A DNA stretch of 6,564 nt from Desulfurococcales archaeon (GCA_015521265.1 WAON01000172.1:1-6564), one strand, 5' to 3'; shown: positions 1-6,448, counted from the first letter of the stretch. Numbers and translations: made by a program. Notes: generated by a model from the sequence alone, not told the origin.

Positions 1-1
1 G

Positions 2-85
2 GATGAGTATATTATTCGAGACCTCGAGGATAGGGGGTTTAGTGTAGATGAATTACTTCAAGGTTCTCCCTATAAATACTCCTAG
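2..85 (+). CDS. Possible C-terminal fragment of an upstream + strand gene
   Basis: The frame beginning at base 2 is open from the window edge to a TAG at 83-85. It reads as 27 charged, protein-like residues ending DELLQGSPYKYS, with codons typical of the neighbouring genes. If real, it is the tail of a gene whose body lies left of the window and which converges on thiI with a 47-base overlap. Another + frame (from base 3) ends at 45-47 and would overlap thiI by only 9 bases, but its residues look less like a natural protein end. No domain can be recognised from so short a piece. This is a weak call and either frame may be chance. Confidence 0.25.
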   Translation, partial: DEYIIRDLEDRGFSVDELLQGSPYKYS

Positions 86-1205
86 CTAACTCCTCAGTCT
101 CTTCAAGGGCTTTTCGGAGTATTTCATAGTCTCTACTCGAAGCACTAGTTTCCGGATGACTTGGCTTTAACATGCATGAACCAACATTTTTCGCTAACTC
201 GCCGAATCCAAGCATTTTACCGATATCTATTATTTCTAGTTTGTCCATGAAAGCTAGGGGTCGGTATATGGGATGTTTTGATAAACGTGTTATTATGTTT
301 AGGTTTTGCAGTGTTTGCGAAGCTACCTGGCCTATCGACTCCCCCGTAGATACTCCTTTACAACCGTATTCTTCAACTGCATAGCCCGCTATCCTATACA
401 TGTTTGCCTTACAGAATAAACACCTAAGCCTATTGGGGATTTTTGCTCTGAAAAGTATTTCTTCGACACCCTTAACTCTTAGTATTGTTAATATGTCCCA
501 TGGTACATGAACGTATAATTTCTCGATCATATCCTTGAATCTTTTATGTGCTTCTAGGGGCCAGTATTTCCCGTAGTCTATGTATAATGGTATTATCCTT
601 ATACCCCTCTTCATAGTATACCATGCTGCTACCGCCGAGTCTATACCGCCTGAGACAAGCGTTATTAGGCAGCCCTCAACGCCATAGGGTAATCCTCCCG
701 GCCCCCTATACTCTTCTGTATAAACGTAGGCTTTATCACTCCTCAAATCCACCCCAATAGTTTTCTCAGGCTTCGTTAAGTCGTATCTAATTTTTAATTC
801 CTTCTTTAATCGATCAGTTATTATCCATAATAGTTCCCGCCTTGAAATCCCTAATGGTTCACCACTTATCATAATGGAGACGGATCTTGGTTTAAGTACT
901 CGTAGTATCCAGGTTATCCCATCAACAAGGCTTGAAGGCTCGTTTTCCGTTTCCAGCGCTGGTGATATTGAGGATATTCCAAATATCTTAGATAGTATGT
1001 GTAAAGCCTTGAATAGATCATTTTTACGGGGCTCTACCACTATCCTCCCAGTATAAATCTTTACTTCAGCTTTTACCCCTTCCCTACCAAGCCTTTTCTC
1101 AATGCTTTCAACGAGTCTATTAATCATTATCCGTGTAATTGGGGACTGCCTCCTAACCATAAACTCTCCTAAACGTACAATTAAGACATCATAGATAGTA
1201 TTCAT
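39..1205 (-). CDS. thiI: tRNA 4-thiouridine synthetase ThiI, archaeal CXXC type without rhodanese domain
   Basis: ThiI adenylates uridine 8 of tRNA and replaces its oxygen with sulfur to give 4-thiouridine; in some organisms it also serves thiamine thiazole synthesis. Numbering here is from the ATG at 1205. An N-terminal ferredoxin-like part carries the LGEFMVRR segment near residues 12-19, followed by a THUMP RNA-binding domain to about residue 160. The PP-loop ATPase has SGGIDS at 185-190, and the family segment STGESIGQVASQ lies near 286-297. A CXXC pair (C262, C265) and a third cysteine, C344, match the three cysteines known in archaeal ThiI, where they hold a [3Fe-4S] cluster needed for thiolation. 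The C-terminal rhodanese domain of the E. coli enzyme is absent, as is usual in archaea. A GTG nine bases upstream (1214) is an in-frame alternative start, but ATG 1205 has GGTGG five bases before it and is preferred. The gene is divergent from the tRNA-binding protein gene. Confidence 0.93.
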   Translation of the reverse strand: MNTIYDVLIVRLGEFMVRRQSPITRIMINRLVESIEKRLGREGVKAEVKIYTGRIVVEPRKNDLFKALHILSKIFGISSISPALETENEPSSLVDGITWILRVLKPRSVSIMISGEPLGISRRELLWIITDRLKKELKIRYDLTKPEKTIGVDLRSDKAYVYTEEYRGPGGLPYGVEGCLITLVSGGIDSAVAAWYTMKRGIRIIPLYIDYGKYWPLEAHKRFKDMIEKLYVHVPWDILTILRVKGVEEILFRAKIPNRLRCLFCKANMYRIAGYAVEEYGCKGVSTGESIGQVASQTLQNLNIITRLSKHPIYRPLAFMDKLEIIDIGKMLGFGELAKNVGSCMLKPSHPETSASSRDYEILRKALEETEELARSIYRENLEVIHLH

Positions 1206-1210
1206 GAAAG

Positions 1211-1215
1211 CCACC
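1211..1215 (-). promoter_or_regulatory. Ribosome binding site of thiI
   Basis: On the minus strand GGTGG lies five bases before ATG 1205. It overlaps the alternative GTG start at 1214, so it favours the ATG as the true start. The match to the crenarchaeal anti-SD is short. Confidence 0.5.
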
Positions 1216-1248
1216 GATCAGGGGAGGGATTACTTGTTGGGTAAAGGT

Positions 1249-1264
1249 ATTATTTTTTAAGTAT
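1249..1264. promoter_or_regulatory. Shared A/T-rich core promoter between thiI and the tRNA-binding protein gene
   Basis: The 99 bases between the two divergent starts contain one clear A/T core, with TTTTTTAAGTA on + at 1253-1263. Read on minus this is a CTTAAAAAATAATA-like TATA element, about 45-50 bases before the thiI ATG. Read on + it lies about 45 bases before the GTG at 1305. With the usual archaeal distance of about 25 bases from TATA centre to transcription start, both genes would have short leaders of roughly 20-25 bases. Either one TATA element serves both directions or two overlap. No operator-like palindrome was seen. Confidence 0.45.
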
Positions 1265-1291
1265 TAATAGTGAATCTTTGAGGGTCTTTCA

Positions 1292-1299
1292 GAGGTGAT
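1292..1299 (+). promoter_or_regulatory. Strong ribosome binding site deciding the GTG start at 1305
   Basis: GAGGTGAT ends five bases before GTG 1305 and matches the AGGAGGTGATCC complement of the crenarchaeal 16S 3' end very well. It supports the GTG as the start of the tRNA-binding protein and that its transcript carries a leader. Confidence 0.7.
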
Positions 1300-1304
1300 C
1301 AGGT

Positions 1305-1640
1305 GTGTCTGAAACCGTATCTTTCGAGGAGTTCAGCCGTATTGATTTAAGGGTTGGCTTCGTGAAGGATGTGGAGAGGGTTAAGGGTAGTAAGAAATTG
1401 CTGAAGCTGAGGGTTGATCTTGGAGAGCTTGGTGAAAGACAGCTTGTTGCCGGCCTTGGGGCTTGGTATGAGCCTGATGACCTGCGTGGTAAGTATATCG
1501 TTGTAGTCGCTAACCTCAAGCCTAAGAGAATATTTGGACTTGTTAGTGAAGGAATGCTGCTAGCAGCAGAGGATGAGTCTGGTGTTCCGGTATTGTTAAC
1601 TGTTGAGAAACCGGTTAAGCCTGGCGCTAAGATCAGGTAG
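1305..1640 (+). CDS. metG: tRNA-binding OB-fold protein (methionyl-tRNA synthetase beta subunit / Trbp111-EMAP II family)
   Basis: A 111-residue protein that is essentially one tRNA-binding OB-fold domain, the module found at the C-terminus of many bacterial methionyl-tRNA synthetases and as the stand-alone Trbp111. It is expected to bind tRNA structure-specifically and, as a dimer, raise the affinity of methionyl-tRNA synthetase or another synthetase for its substrate in the cytoplasm. Visible family signatures are FEEFSRIDLRVG at 7-18, the KLLKLRVDLGE strand region at 32-42, QLVAGL at 46-51, the VVVANLKPKR strand at 66-75 and SEGMLLAA at 81-88. The length matches the family and there is no catalytic HIGH/KMSKS core, so it is not a synthetase by itself. 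The start is GTG with a strong GAGGTGAT site. It converges with acdA, with 12 bases between the stops. The family is certain; which synthetase it partners here is inferred. Confidence 0.9.
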   Translation: MSETVSFEEFSRIDLRVGFVKDVERVKGSKKLLKLRVDLGELGERQLVAGLGAWYEPDDLRGKYIVVVANLKPKRIFGLVSEGMLLAAEDESGVPVLLTVEKPVKPGAKIR

Positions 1641-1652
1641 TTGAGTAGTTGT

Positions 1653-3041
1653 TTAAATCTTGGATTGTTTTTCCAGGTATCTCTTATACTTTATTAGTGC
1701 TGATAATGCTACAACTGCTTTCTCCGGGCTTGGATATGCTGGTATATTATTCTTTTTAAGTATCTTCATCCCCTCATAGGTTTCTATTCCTCCAACCATT
1801 CCAACCACGATCGGCTTCTTGTTGTTGTATTCTCTAACAACTTTTATGATCGCTGGAGCCAGCTCCCTCGGATCGAGTATTGCTGTTTGACAGTATAATA
1901 CTATGATATTATGGATCTCCGGTGATTCGAAGGCTATTTTTAGGGCTTCAACATAGTTTTCGACGACTGCTTGACCAGTCAAGTCTACCGGGTTCTTCGG
2001 GCTTCCGAACCAAGGCATTGTTTTCTTAAATGCTTCTTTAAGCTCCGGACTTGGATCTAGTAGTTTTACTCCGTTCTCCTCCGCCGCATCTGTTGCTAGT
2101 ACTCCTACTCCTCCACCATTAGTTATTATTATTGTTTCTTCGCCTTCTGGTAGGGGTTGTGATGCGAATACGCGGGCCCAGTCGAACATTTCCTCGGTTG
2201 TGAGTGCTCTCAATACACCCGCTTGTTTAAATGCCGCACTATATACTTGGTCGCTTCCAGCTAAGCTACCGGTGTGGCTTGCAGCAGCTGCTGCTCCCCT
2301 CTTACTCCTGCCGGCTTTAATCACTATTACCGGCTTCTTCCTCGTGATCTTCTTCATTTCCTCTACGAATCTCCTACCGGTTCCTGGTTTTAGTCCTTCG
2401 AGGTAGATCGTTATAACCTTCGTATTAGGATCCTCGGCCAAATATTCAGATACATCAACAACATCTATATCCGCCATATTACCCATGCTTACTATTGCGC
2501 TAACACCTATTTCCTCCATGATAGTCCATCCCATTAATGCTATTCCCAGCGCACCGCTCTGGGATATGAAGGCTATTGGACCTGGTTTTAGCTCGTTCGG
2601 CCCGAAGGTTGCGTTTAGGTTTAATGGTGTATAGGCTATTCCGAAAATGTTCGGCCCCAGAATCCTCATGTTATATTTACGCGCGATTTCAACTAGTTTC
2701 TCTTCCGCCTCAACGTTTCCTACTTCTGAGAACCCCGATGTTATAACTACTAGAACCTTTACCTCTTTCCTACCGGCTTCTTCTGCAACTTTTAAAACAA
2801 TTTTCTCGGGGACTACTATTATAGCCATGTCTACTTCGTCGGGAATATCGAGTACTGATTTATAAGCTTTCAAGCCGAGTATTTCATCGGCTTTAGGGTT
2901 TACGGGGTATACTTTCCCCTTATAACCATAGTCTAGTATGTTCCTGAGGATGGTGTAGCCTATTTTTCCCGGGTGTCTGCTAGCACCTATAACTGCGATG
3001 CTTCTCGGATTAAATAGTGCTTTTACTCCTTCATCGATCAT
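1653..3041 (-). CDS. acdA: ADP-forming acetyl-CoA synthetase (acetate-CoA ligase), alpha subunit
   Basis: This subunit belongs to the enzyme that converts acetyl-CoA (or other acyl-CoA), ADP and phosphate to the free acid, CoA and ATP. It is the main substrate-level ATP step of fermentative hyperthermophilic archaea. The 462 residues follow the family order: a CoA-binding Rossmann domain (FNPRSIAVIGASRHPGKIGY at 10-29, YPVNPK at 45-50, ILGPNIFGI near 127-135), then two succinyl-CoA ligase-like domains with ISQSGALG at 159-166 and SHTGSLAGSD at 255-264. H256 in that motif is the expected phosphohistidine. TNGGGVGVLATDAAE at 307-321 is also typical. The length equals the separate alpha subunit; the ATP-grasp beta part is not fused and not in this window, so it must lie elsewhere. 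ATG 3041 is preceded by the weak site GGCGATC. The A/T-rich stretch upstream suggests its own promoter rather than read-through from the cysteine-rich gene 114 bases before it. Acyl-CoA preference cannot be told by eye. Confidence 0.92.
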   Translation of the reverse strand: MIDEGVKALFNPRSIAVIGASRHPGKIGYTILRNILDYGYKGKVYPVNPKADEILGLKAYKSVLDIPDEVDMAIIVVPEKIVLKVAEEAGRKEVKVLVVITSGFSEVGNVEAEEKLVEIARKYNMRILGPNIFGIAYTPLNLNATFGPNELKPGPIAFISQSGALGIALMGWTIMEEIGVSAIVSMGNMADIDVVDVSEYLAEDPNTKVITIYLEGLKPGTGRRFVEEMKKITRKKPVIVIKAGRSKRGAAAAASHTGSLAGSDQVYSAAFKQAGVLRALTTEEMFDWARVFASQPLPEGEETIIITNGGGVGVLATDAAEENGVKLLDPSPELKEAFKKTMPWFGSPKNPVDLTGQAVVENYVEALKIAFESPEIHNIIVLYCQTAILDPRELAPAIIKVVREYNNKKPIVVGMVGGIETYEGMKILKKNNIPAYPSPEKAVVALSALIKYKRYLEKQSKI

Positions 3042-3068
3042 TGTGATCGCCTATATTCCTTCTCCCGC

Positions 3069-3087
3069 ATTTATACGTGTATATATT
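3069..3087 (-). promoter_or_regulatory. Candidate TATA region of acdA
   Basis: On the minus strand two TATA-like stretches occur, AATATATAC (3079-3087) and GTATAAAT (3069-3076). The first would place transcription start near 3057, giving a leader of about 16 bases before ATG 3041. The second would make the mRNA nearly leaderless. The surrounding 114-base gap (3042-3155) holds no other gene. Confidence 0.4.
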
Positions 3088-3155
3088 CATGACTTGATTA
3101 ACATAAATGTTAGATATTAAGGATTATTCCCAGGTATAATCTCCGGGTCTTGAAG

Positions 3156-3695
3156 CTATCCCCTACATTGTTCTTCTAAGTATCTAGTAGCTGTAGACAT
3201 TACTATTTCATCAGCGATGCCCATATAGTTATTATACTTACTGCTTACGACTACTACGCGCTTACCATAGTATTTTCCTATTAATGGTATCAGTGCTGCG
3301 GGGGTTATGTATGGCTGTGATCCAAGTATTATTATTTCATCGATATTGTTTAAGTCCTTTAATAATCTCTGCATAACCGGTCTACTGATCATCTGTTGCC
3401 TCGAATCCCATACACAGTCTTCGCATTCTATACAGTTCGTGAATAGGTAAATCCTCTTCTTAACTCTGGGTTCTAATTCTATACATCTAAATAAGCATCT
3501 CGGGCTTGTAACAAGTACTATGTTGTCTTGCTTATTCCTTAACTCCTCTATTAAACAATTATATATTGAGAGGATTCTCCTTGGAATGTTGCCGCATGAA
3601 AACTTATCGTTGCATTTAGTGTTTGAATAGTCTTCGCACGGTGTTAAACCTTCCTCCGATTCGAGCCCGGAGCCGATAATGTATAGTTTAGCCAT
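3156..3695 (-). CDS. Cysteine-rich protein of unknown function, coupled to the helicase
   Basis: I do not recognise this 179-residue protein. It has ten cysteines (20, 28, 34, 47, 67, 71, 88, 91, 94, 177), very many for a hyperthermophile protein. They include CX3C at 67-71 and CX2CX2C at 88-94, which suggests a bound zinc ion or iron-sulfur cluster. Between them are hydrophobic segments alternating with helices: LYIIGSG 4-10, IVLVTS 59-64, RIYLFTN 81-87, EIIILGS 120-126 and RVVVVSS 146-152. This is the pattern of a Rossmann-like alpha/beta fold. There is no signal peptide or membrane segment, so it is probably cytoplasmic. Its ATG lies within the end of the helicase gene (8-base overlap) with GTGATCC three bases before it, so translation is probably coupled and the two products are likely to act together. 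Nucleic-acid processing, nucleotide sensing or a redox role are all possible; none is shown by the sequence. Confidence 0.8.
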   Translation of the reverse strand: MAKLYIIGSGLESEEGLTPCEDYSNTKCNDKFSCGNIPRRILSIYNCLIEELRNKQDNIVLVTSPRCLFRCIELEPRVKKRIYLFTNCIECEDCVWDSRQQMISRPVMQRLLKDLNNIDEIIILGSQPYITPAALIPLIGKYYGKRVVVVSSKYNNYMGIADEIVMSTATRYLEEQCRG

Positions 3696-5508
3696 GCTGG
3701 ATCACTGGTGTAATGTATTTGTAGTATTTGTGTGCGGAATATATGTTTCTCAGCACGATGTCAAGTATTTCCTCGTCATCGATCCTGTAAATGTAATGTA
3801 GGTTTAACTGCTGGAGAGCACCGGTAGGTAGGGGTACTTGGAGAGTTGCTGTTATCCGCGTAAAATACCCTGTCTTTCCCAGTATTTTAGCCAGCCTGTT
3901 TCGGGTTTGCCGGTATCTTCCCTTAACTGCTTTTAACTCTGAGTGGTTAATGTATGGTTTTATCTTTGCTTCCAGGTCTGGGCTTGGATCTAGGTATTCC
4001 CCGTACTCCTCGATCAATTGATGTATGCTGTTTCTTGTGAAGTATGTTTTTCCATGATGTGTATATATGTAGTAGGCGTATCCCTTTTCTGAAAGCCTTC
4101 TAAGTCCTTCCCTAACCATGTCTCGAGGCATGTTTACTAGTTCTGCTATCCACTCCAAGGGTAGGGGTTTATTGTCTATTACTGATAGGATCCTGTTCCT
4201 AGTTGTTCTCCTCCACAATGCTTCTAGGGTCTCCTCATCTATTGGTATATCTATGCCGTTTCTACGGGCTAGTTCTAGAGAGTCTATAAGGCTGTCCATA
4301 TCTGGAGTATCCGGTGTTACTATGTAGGTTACAAACTTAAGCTTCTTTACACCAGTGAGTCGGAGTATTCTACCATGCCTCTGTATAAATCTTAGGGGGC
4401 TTGCTATATTACTCCATATTATTAATAGATCGGCTTCGGGCAGGTCTAATCCTTCCTCCCCGGCTGATGTTGATACTATTAGCTTAGTGTCTGGCTTCAC
4501 TGCTTTCATTAATATCTTCCTAATATCAGTCTTCATCTTAGCCTTCCCATATATTGCTACGGGATTGTAGACTGGTAGTTCTTCCGCTATACGCTTACAA
4601 ACTACTACTCGGTCAACAAATACTATTGCTTTCTCGAAGCCTTCATGGTCTCGGAGAATCCTCTTCAACGAGTCTAGTTTATGTAGAGGCCTGACCCCTG
4701 GTTTTTCGAGGAGGGGTTTAATGTGTGATATAAGCCCTGCTAGCCGGGTCTCCTTCTCAAGGCTTTCCATTAATGCTAGTGCACCGTCTCGTACGAACCA
4801 CCTTATTGCTAGGTTTACGAGCATTCTCTCCCTGCCAGTGTAGGAGAGCCTCGTTGCCTCTAGTTCTTCCAGGATTTTCTTCTCGGCATCGTTGAGTTCT
4901 GCTTCATAGATTTCCCCAATCCATTCTGGAACATACTTCTTAATCCTTTTATCCAGCCAGCTCCATTCTCTAATTTCTCCGATAACACTACTGATCTCCG
5001 CCCTCCTACTTGGCGGTATATATGCTGATAATCCGAGCTTCTTCTTGAATATCCCCCGGGTCTTTTTCATGAATAATGCGTAGGCGTCTTTACCAGTTGT
5101 GTGATGACACTCATCGATTATCACCGCATCATAACCGTTCCGGATTATTTCCTCGTAATCGTTATAAGCTGTCTCCGGTGTTGCAACAGCTATTTTCGCC
5201 TTAGCCCATAGACTCCTCCTCTTCTCCGGCTGGTATTTTCCATGTATTGGTATAGCGTTTTCACCCATAATCCTCCGGTAGTAGCGAGCAGTCTGTTCGA
5301 CAAGGATCCTTGTAGGCTCTAGTACTAGGATCCTTTTAACAACTCCTTTCTCGAGGAGTTCTTTACTCCACAGGAGTGCTATGAGTGTTTTACCGCTACC
5401 AGTGGGCATTACGATTACTGCGCCATCCCTTCCCAGAGCCCATTTAGCTGCTTCAACCTGGTAGTCTCTAGGCTTTAGCTTTAACTGGTACTTTTTCAAA
5501 TTCCTCAT
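3688..5508 (-). CDS. Hef/RIG-I-clade SF2 helicase with C-terminal winged-helix-like region, no nuclease domain
   Basis: A 606-residue ATP-dependent helicase or translocase of superfamily 2. Motifs in order: RDYQ at 14-17, Walker A MPTGSGKT 34-41, Ia LEPTRILVEQ 63-72, Walker B DECH 132-135, motif III region GLSAY 159-163, IV AIVFVDR 294-300, V STSAGEEGLDLPEAD 346-360 and VI QRHGRILR 376-383 with the arginine fingers kept. DECHH, GEEGLDLPE and a helical insert between the RecA domains (about 200-280) point to the Hef/FANCM/RIG-I group rather than RecQ, Hel308 or Cas3. Motif III (SAY for the usual TA) and motif VI (ILR for TGR) deviate. After about 435 comes a winged-helix-like segment to about 495, with a helix-turn-helix pattern (LEWIAELVNMPRDMVREGL), then about 110 residues I cannot assign. 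The ERCC4 nuclease domain of euryarchaeal Hef is missing. ATG 5508 is the only good start because the next methionine is inside motif I. Likely roles are remodelling of forked or branched DNA, repair or defence; the substrate is unknown. Confidence 0.9.
   Translation of the reverse strand: MRNLKKYQLKLKPRDYQVEAAKWALGRDGAVIVMPTGSGKTLIALLWSKELLEKGVVKRILVLEPTRILVEQTARYYRRIMGENAIPIHGKYQPEKRRSLWAKAKIAVATPETAYNDYEEIIRNGYDAVIIDECHHTTGKDAYALFMKKTRGIFKKKLGLSAYIPPSRRAEISSVIGEIREWSWLDKRIKKYVPEWIGEIYEAELNDAEKKILEELEATRLSYTGRERMLVNLAIRWFVRDGALALMESLEKETRLAGLISHIKPLLEKPGVRPLHKLDSLKRILRDHEGFEKAIVFVDRVVVCKRIAEELPVYNPVAIYGKAKMKTDIRKILMKAVKPDTKLIVSTSAGEEGLDLPEADLLIIWSNIASPLRFIQRHGRILRLTGVKKLKFVTYIVTPDTPDMDSLIDSLELARRNGIDIPIDEETLEALWRRTTRNRILSVIDNKPLPLEWIAELVNMPRDMVREGLRRLSEKGYAYYIYTHHGKTYFTRNSIHQLIEEYGEYLDPSPDLEAKIKPYINHSELKAVKGRYRQTRNRLAKILGKTGYFTRITATLQVPLPTGALQQLNLHYIYRIDDEEILDIVLRNIYSAHKYYKYITPVIQHG
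3699..3705 (-). promoter_or_regulatory. Ribosome binding site of the cysteine-rich gene, inside the helicase gene
   Basis: GTGATCC on the minus strand ends three bases before ATG 3695 and is a perfect seven-base match to the end of the AGGAGGTGATCC consensus. It sits within the last codons of the helicase gene, supporting real expression of the overlapping downstream gene and translational coupling. Confidence 0.6.
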
Positions 5509-5555
5509 GCACCATGTTTTGAATAGGAATAGTTGTGGGTAAAAACTAGTTGGGT
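5509..5555 (-). other. Short gap between the TIM-barrel gene and the helicase gene
   Basis: Only 47 bases separate the two minus-strand genes. The gap holds GTTTTTACC, which could be a weak T-rich termination or TATA-like stretch about 35 bases before the helicase start, and GGTG one base before ATG 5508, an unusually close ribosome binding site. No hairpin or strong TATA box is seen. Co-transcription of the two genes is therefore plausible but not proven, and a nearly leaderless helicase mRNA from a promoter in this gap is the alternative. Confidence 0.35.
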
Positions 5556-6437
5556 TTAGAGGTGTTTTACTACCCTCTTCATTATTTCTGCATATAGGGT
5601 TATAGTGTCTTCATACTTTGTCTCTGGTGGGCCGGTGTATATGATGTGCATTCTCAGGGATATTCCTTTCTGTCTAACTTCTTTAACCATGAACTCTGCT
5701 AGTGCTTCTGCTAGTGGTTCTATGCTTGGATAGCCTTTACCCAGGGGTACTCTCTTCTTTAATAGTCTTCTACCGAAGTATACGCCTGTTACTTGGCTGA
5801 ATCGTAGGCTTAGGAATCCCTTGCTGATCCCTAGTGCTTTTCTAAGTATTCCTAGCCAGAATTCTTTATTTGTTTCTTTATCGGCTTGTATAAAGTTTCC
5901 ATGCTGATCTACTCTTTTCTCATACATAAACACGTTCTCTAACTGCAGGCTTGGTATTACACGCTCGGAGCCCACCATTTCAATGATCTTCTTGATCTCG
6001 TCTAAACTACCGATCTGCCTCCTAGTATAAGTCGTCTCAAGGCTAATGAACATGTTTTCCGGAGCTGCTTCCAATAGTTTCTTAACGATTGCTGCAACTG
6101 CTTCTAGATCTCTCTCATCAAGGAATACTCGCCATCCTATATGCATATTGAATACATCCGCACCAGCAGCTGCTGCCTTTTTAATAGCTGCTTTAAGCGC
6201 TTTCTCAATCCTCTTTTCTATTTCTGGAGAGTCTGTTACTAGGTTGTAGTATGGGCCGTGGGCTATAATGGTTGTGAAGGCTTTCTTTGCGAAATCCCTA
6301 TATGCTTCGAAGTATTCCGGCCCTCTACTCCTTCTCGAGAAATCCCATGGTGGTATCTCTGTCAGCCTCATACCAAGTATCGAAGCTTTTAGTAAAGTGT
6401 TTAATGCATTGTACGTTCCCCAATCGAAGAGTATCAT
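5556..6437 (-). CDS. Endonuclease IV-like (AP endonuclease family 2) TIM-barrel protein with incomplete metal sites
   Basis: A 293-residue TIM-barrel protein of the xylose isomerase-like / endonuclease IV superfamily. Endonuclease IV cuts DNA at abasic sites using three zinc ions. Matching segments are IAHGPYYNL at 58-66, NMHIGW at 97-102, ISLETTY at 131-137, the LQLENVF strand at 164-170, LRFSQVTG at 211-218 and VPLGKG at 230-235. Aligned by eye to E. coli Nfo, the first-site ligands are kept as H60, H99 and E134. Asp179 becomes E167, and the remaining ligand positions carry other residues: F170, R212, K227, R229 and Y267. A normal three-zinc AP endonuclease is therefore unlikely. It may be a one-metal enzyme, a sugar-phosphate isomerase-like enzyme, or a phosphate-backbone-binding protein. 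The start ATG 6437 has GGTGAGG four bases before it and a TATA-like element further up. It is the first gene of the minus-strand cluster leading into the helicase. Family sure, function not. Confidence 0.82.
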   Translation of the reverse strand: MILFDWGTYNALNTLLKASILGMRLTEIPPWDFSRRSRGPEYFEAYRDFAKKAFTTIIAHGPYYNLVTDSPEIEKRIEKALKAAIKKAAAAGADVFNMHIGWRVFLDERDLEAVAAIVKKLLEAAPENMFISLETTYTRRQIGSLDEIKKIIEMVGSERVIPSLQLENVFMYEKRVDQHGNFIQADKETNKEFWLGILRKALGISKGFLSLRFSQVTGVYFGRRLLKKRVPLGKGYPSIEPLAEALAEFMVKEVRQKGISLRMHIIYTGPPETKYEDTITLYAEIMKRVVKHL

Positions 6438-6441
6438 ACTT

Positions 6442-6448
6442 CCTCACC
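6442..6448 (-). promoter_or_regulatory. Ribosome binding site of the TIM-barrel gene
   Basis: GGTGAGG on the minus strand ends four bases before ATG 6437. It supports this start over the nearby out-of-frame ATG at 6450. Confidence 0.5.

Noticed and set aside
172..384. + strand open frame of 70 codons opposite thiI
   Set aside because: It lies fully antisense to the conserved C-terminal part of ThiI; no ribosome binding site or recognisable protein pattern.
1289..1519. Minus-strand open frame opposite the tRNA-binding protein gene
   Set aside because: Serine, threonine and proline-rich translation typical of an antisense shadow; the opposite strand encodes a clear OB-fold family member.
1641..1675. 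T-rich stretch after the tRNA-binding protein gene as a defined terminator
   Set aside because: The T tract (about 1667-1672) lies inside the end of acdA and is short; termination there is possible but not distinctive enough to annotate.
3688..5508. Helicase as a Cas3 or other CRISPR helicase
   Set aside because: No HD domain, no other cas gene or array in the window, and the motifs (GEEGLDLPE, DECHH) fit the Hef/RIG-I clade better.
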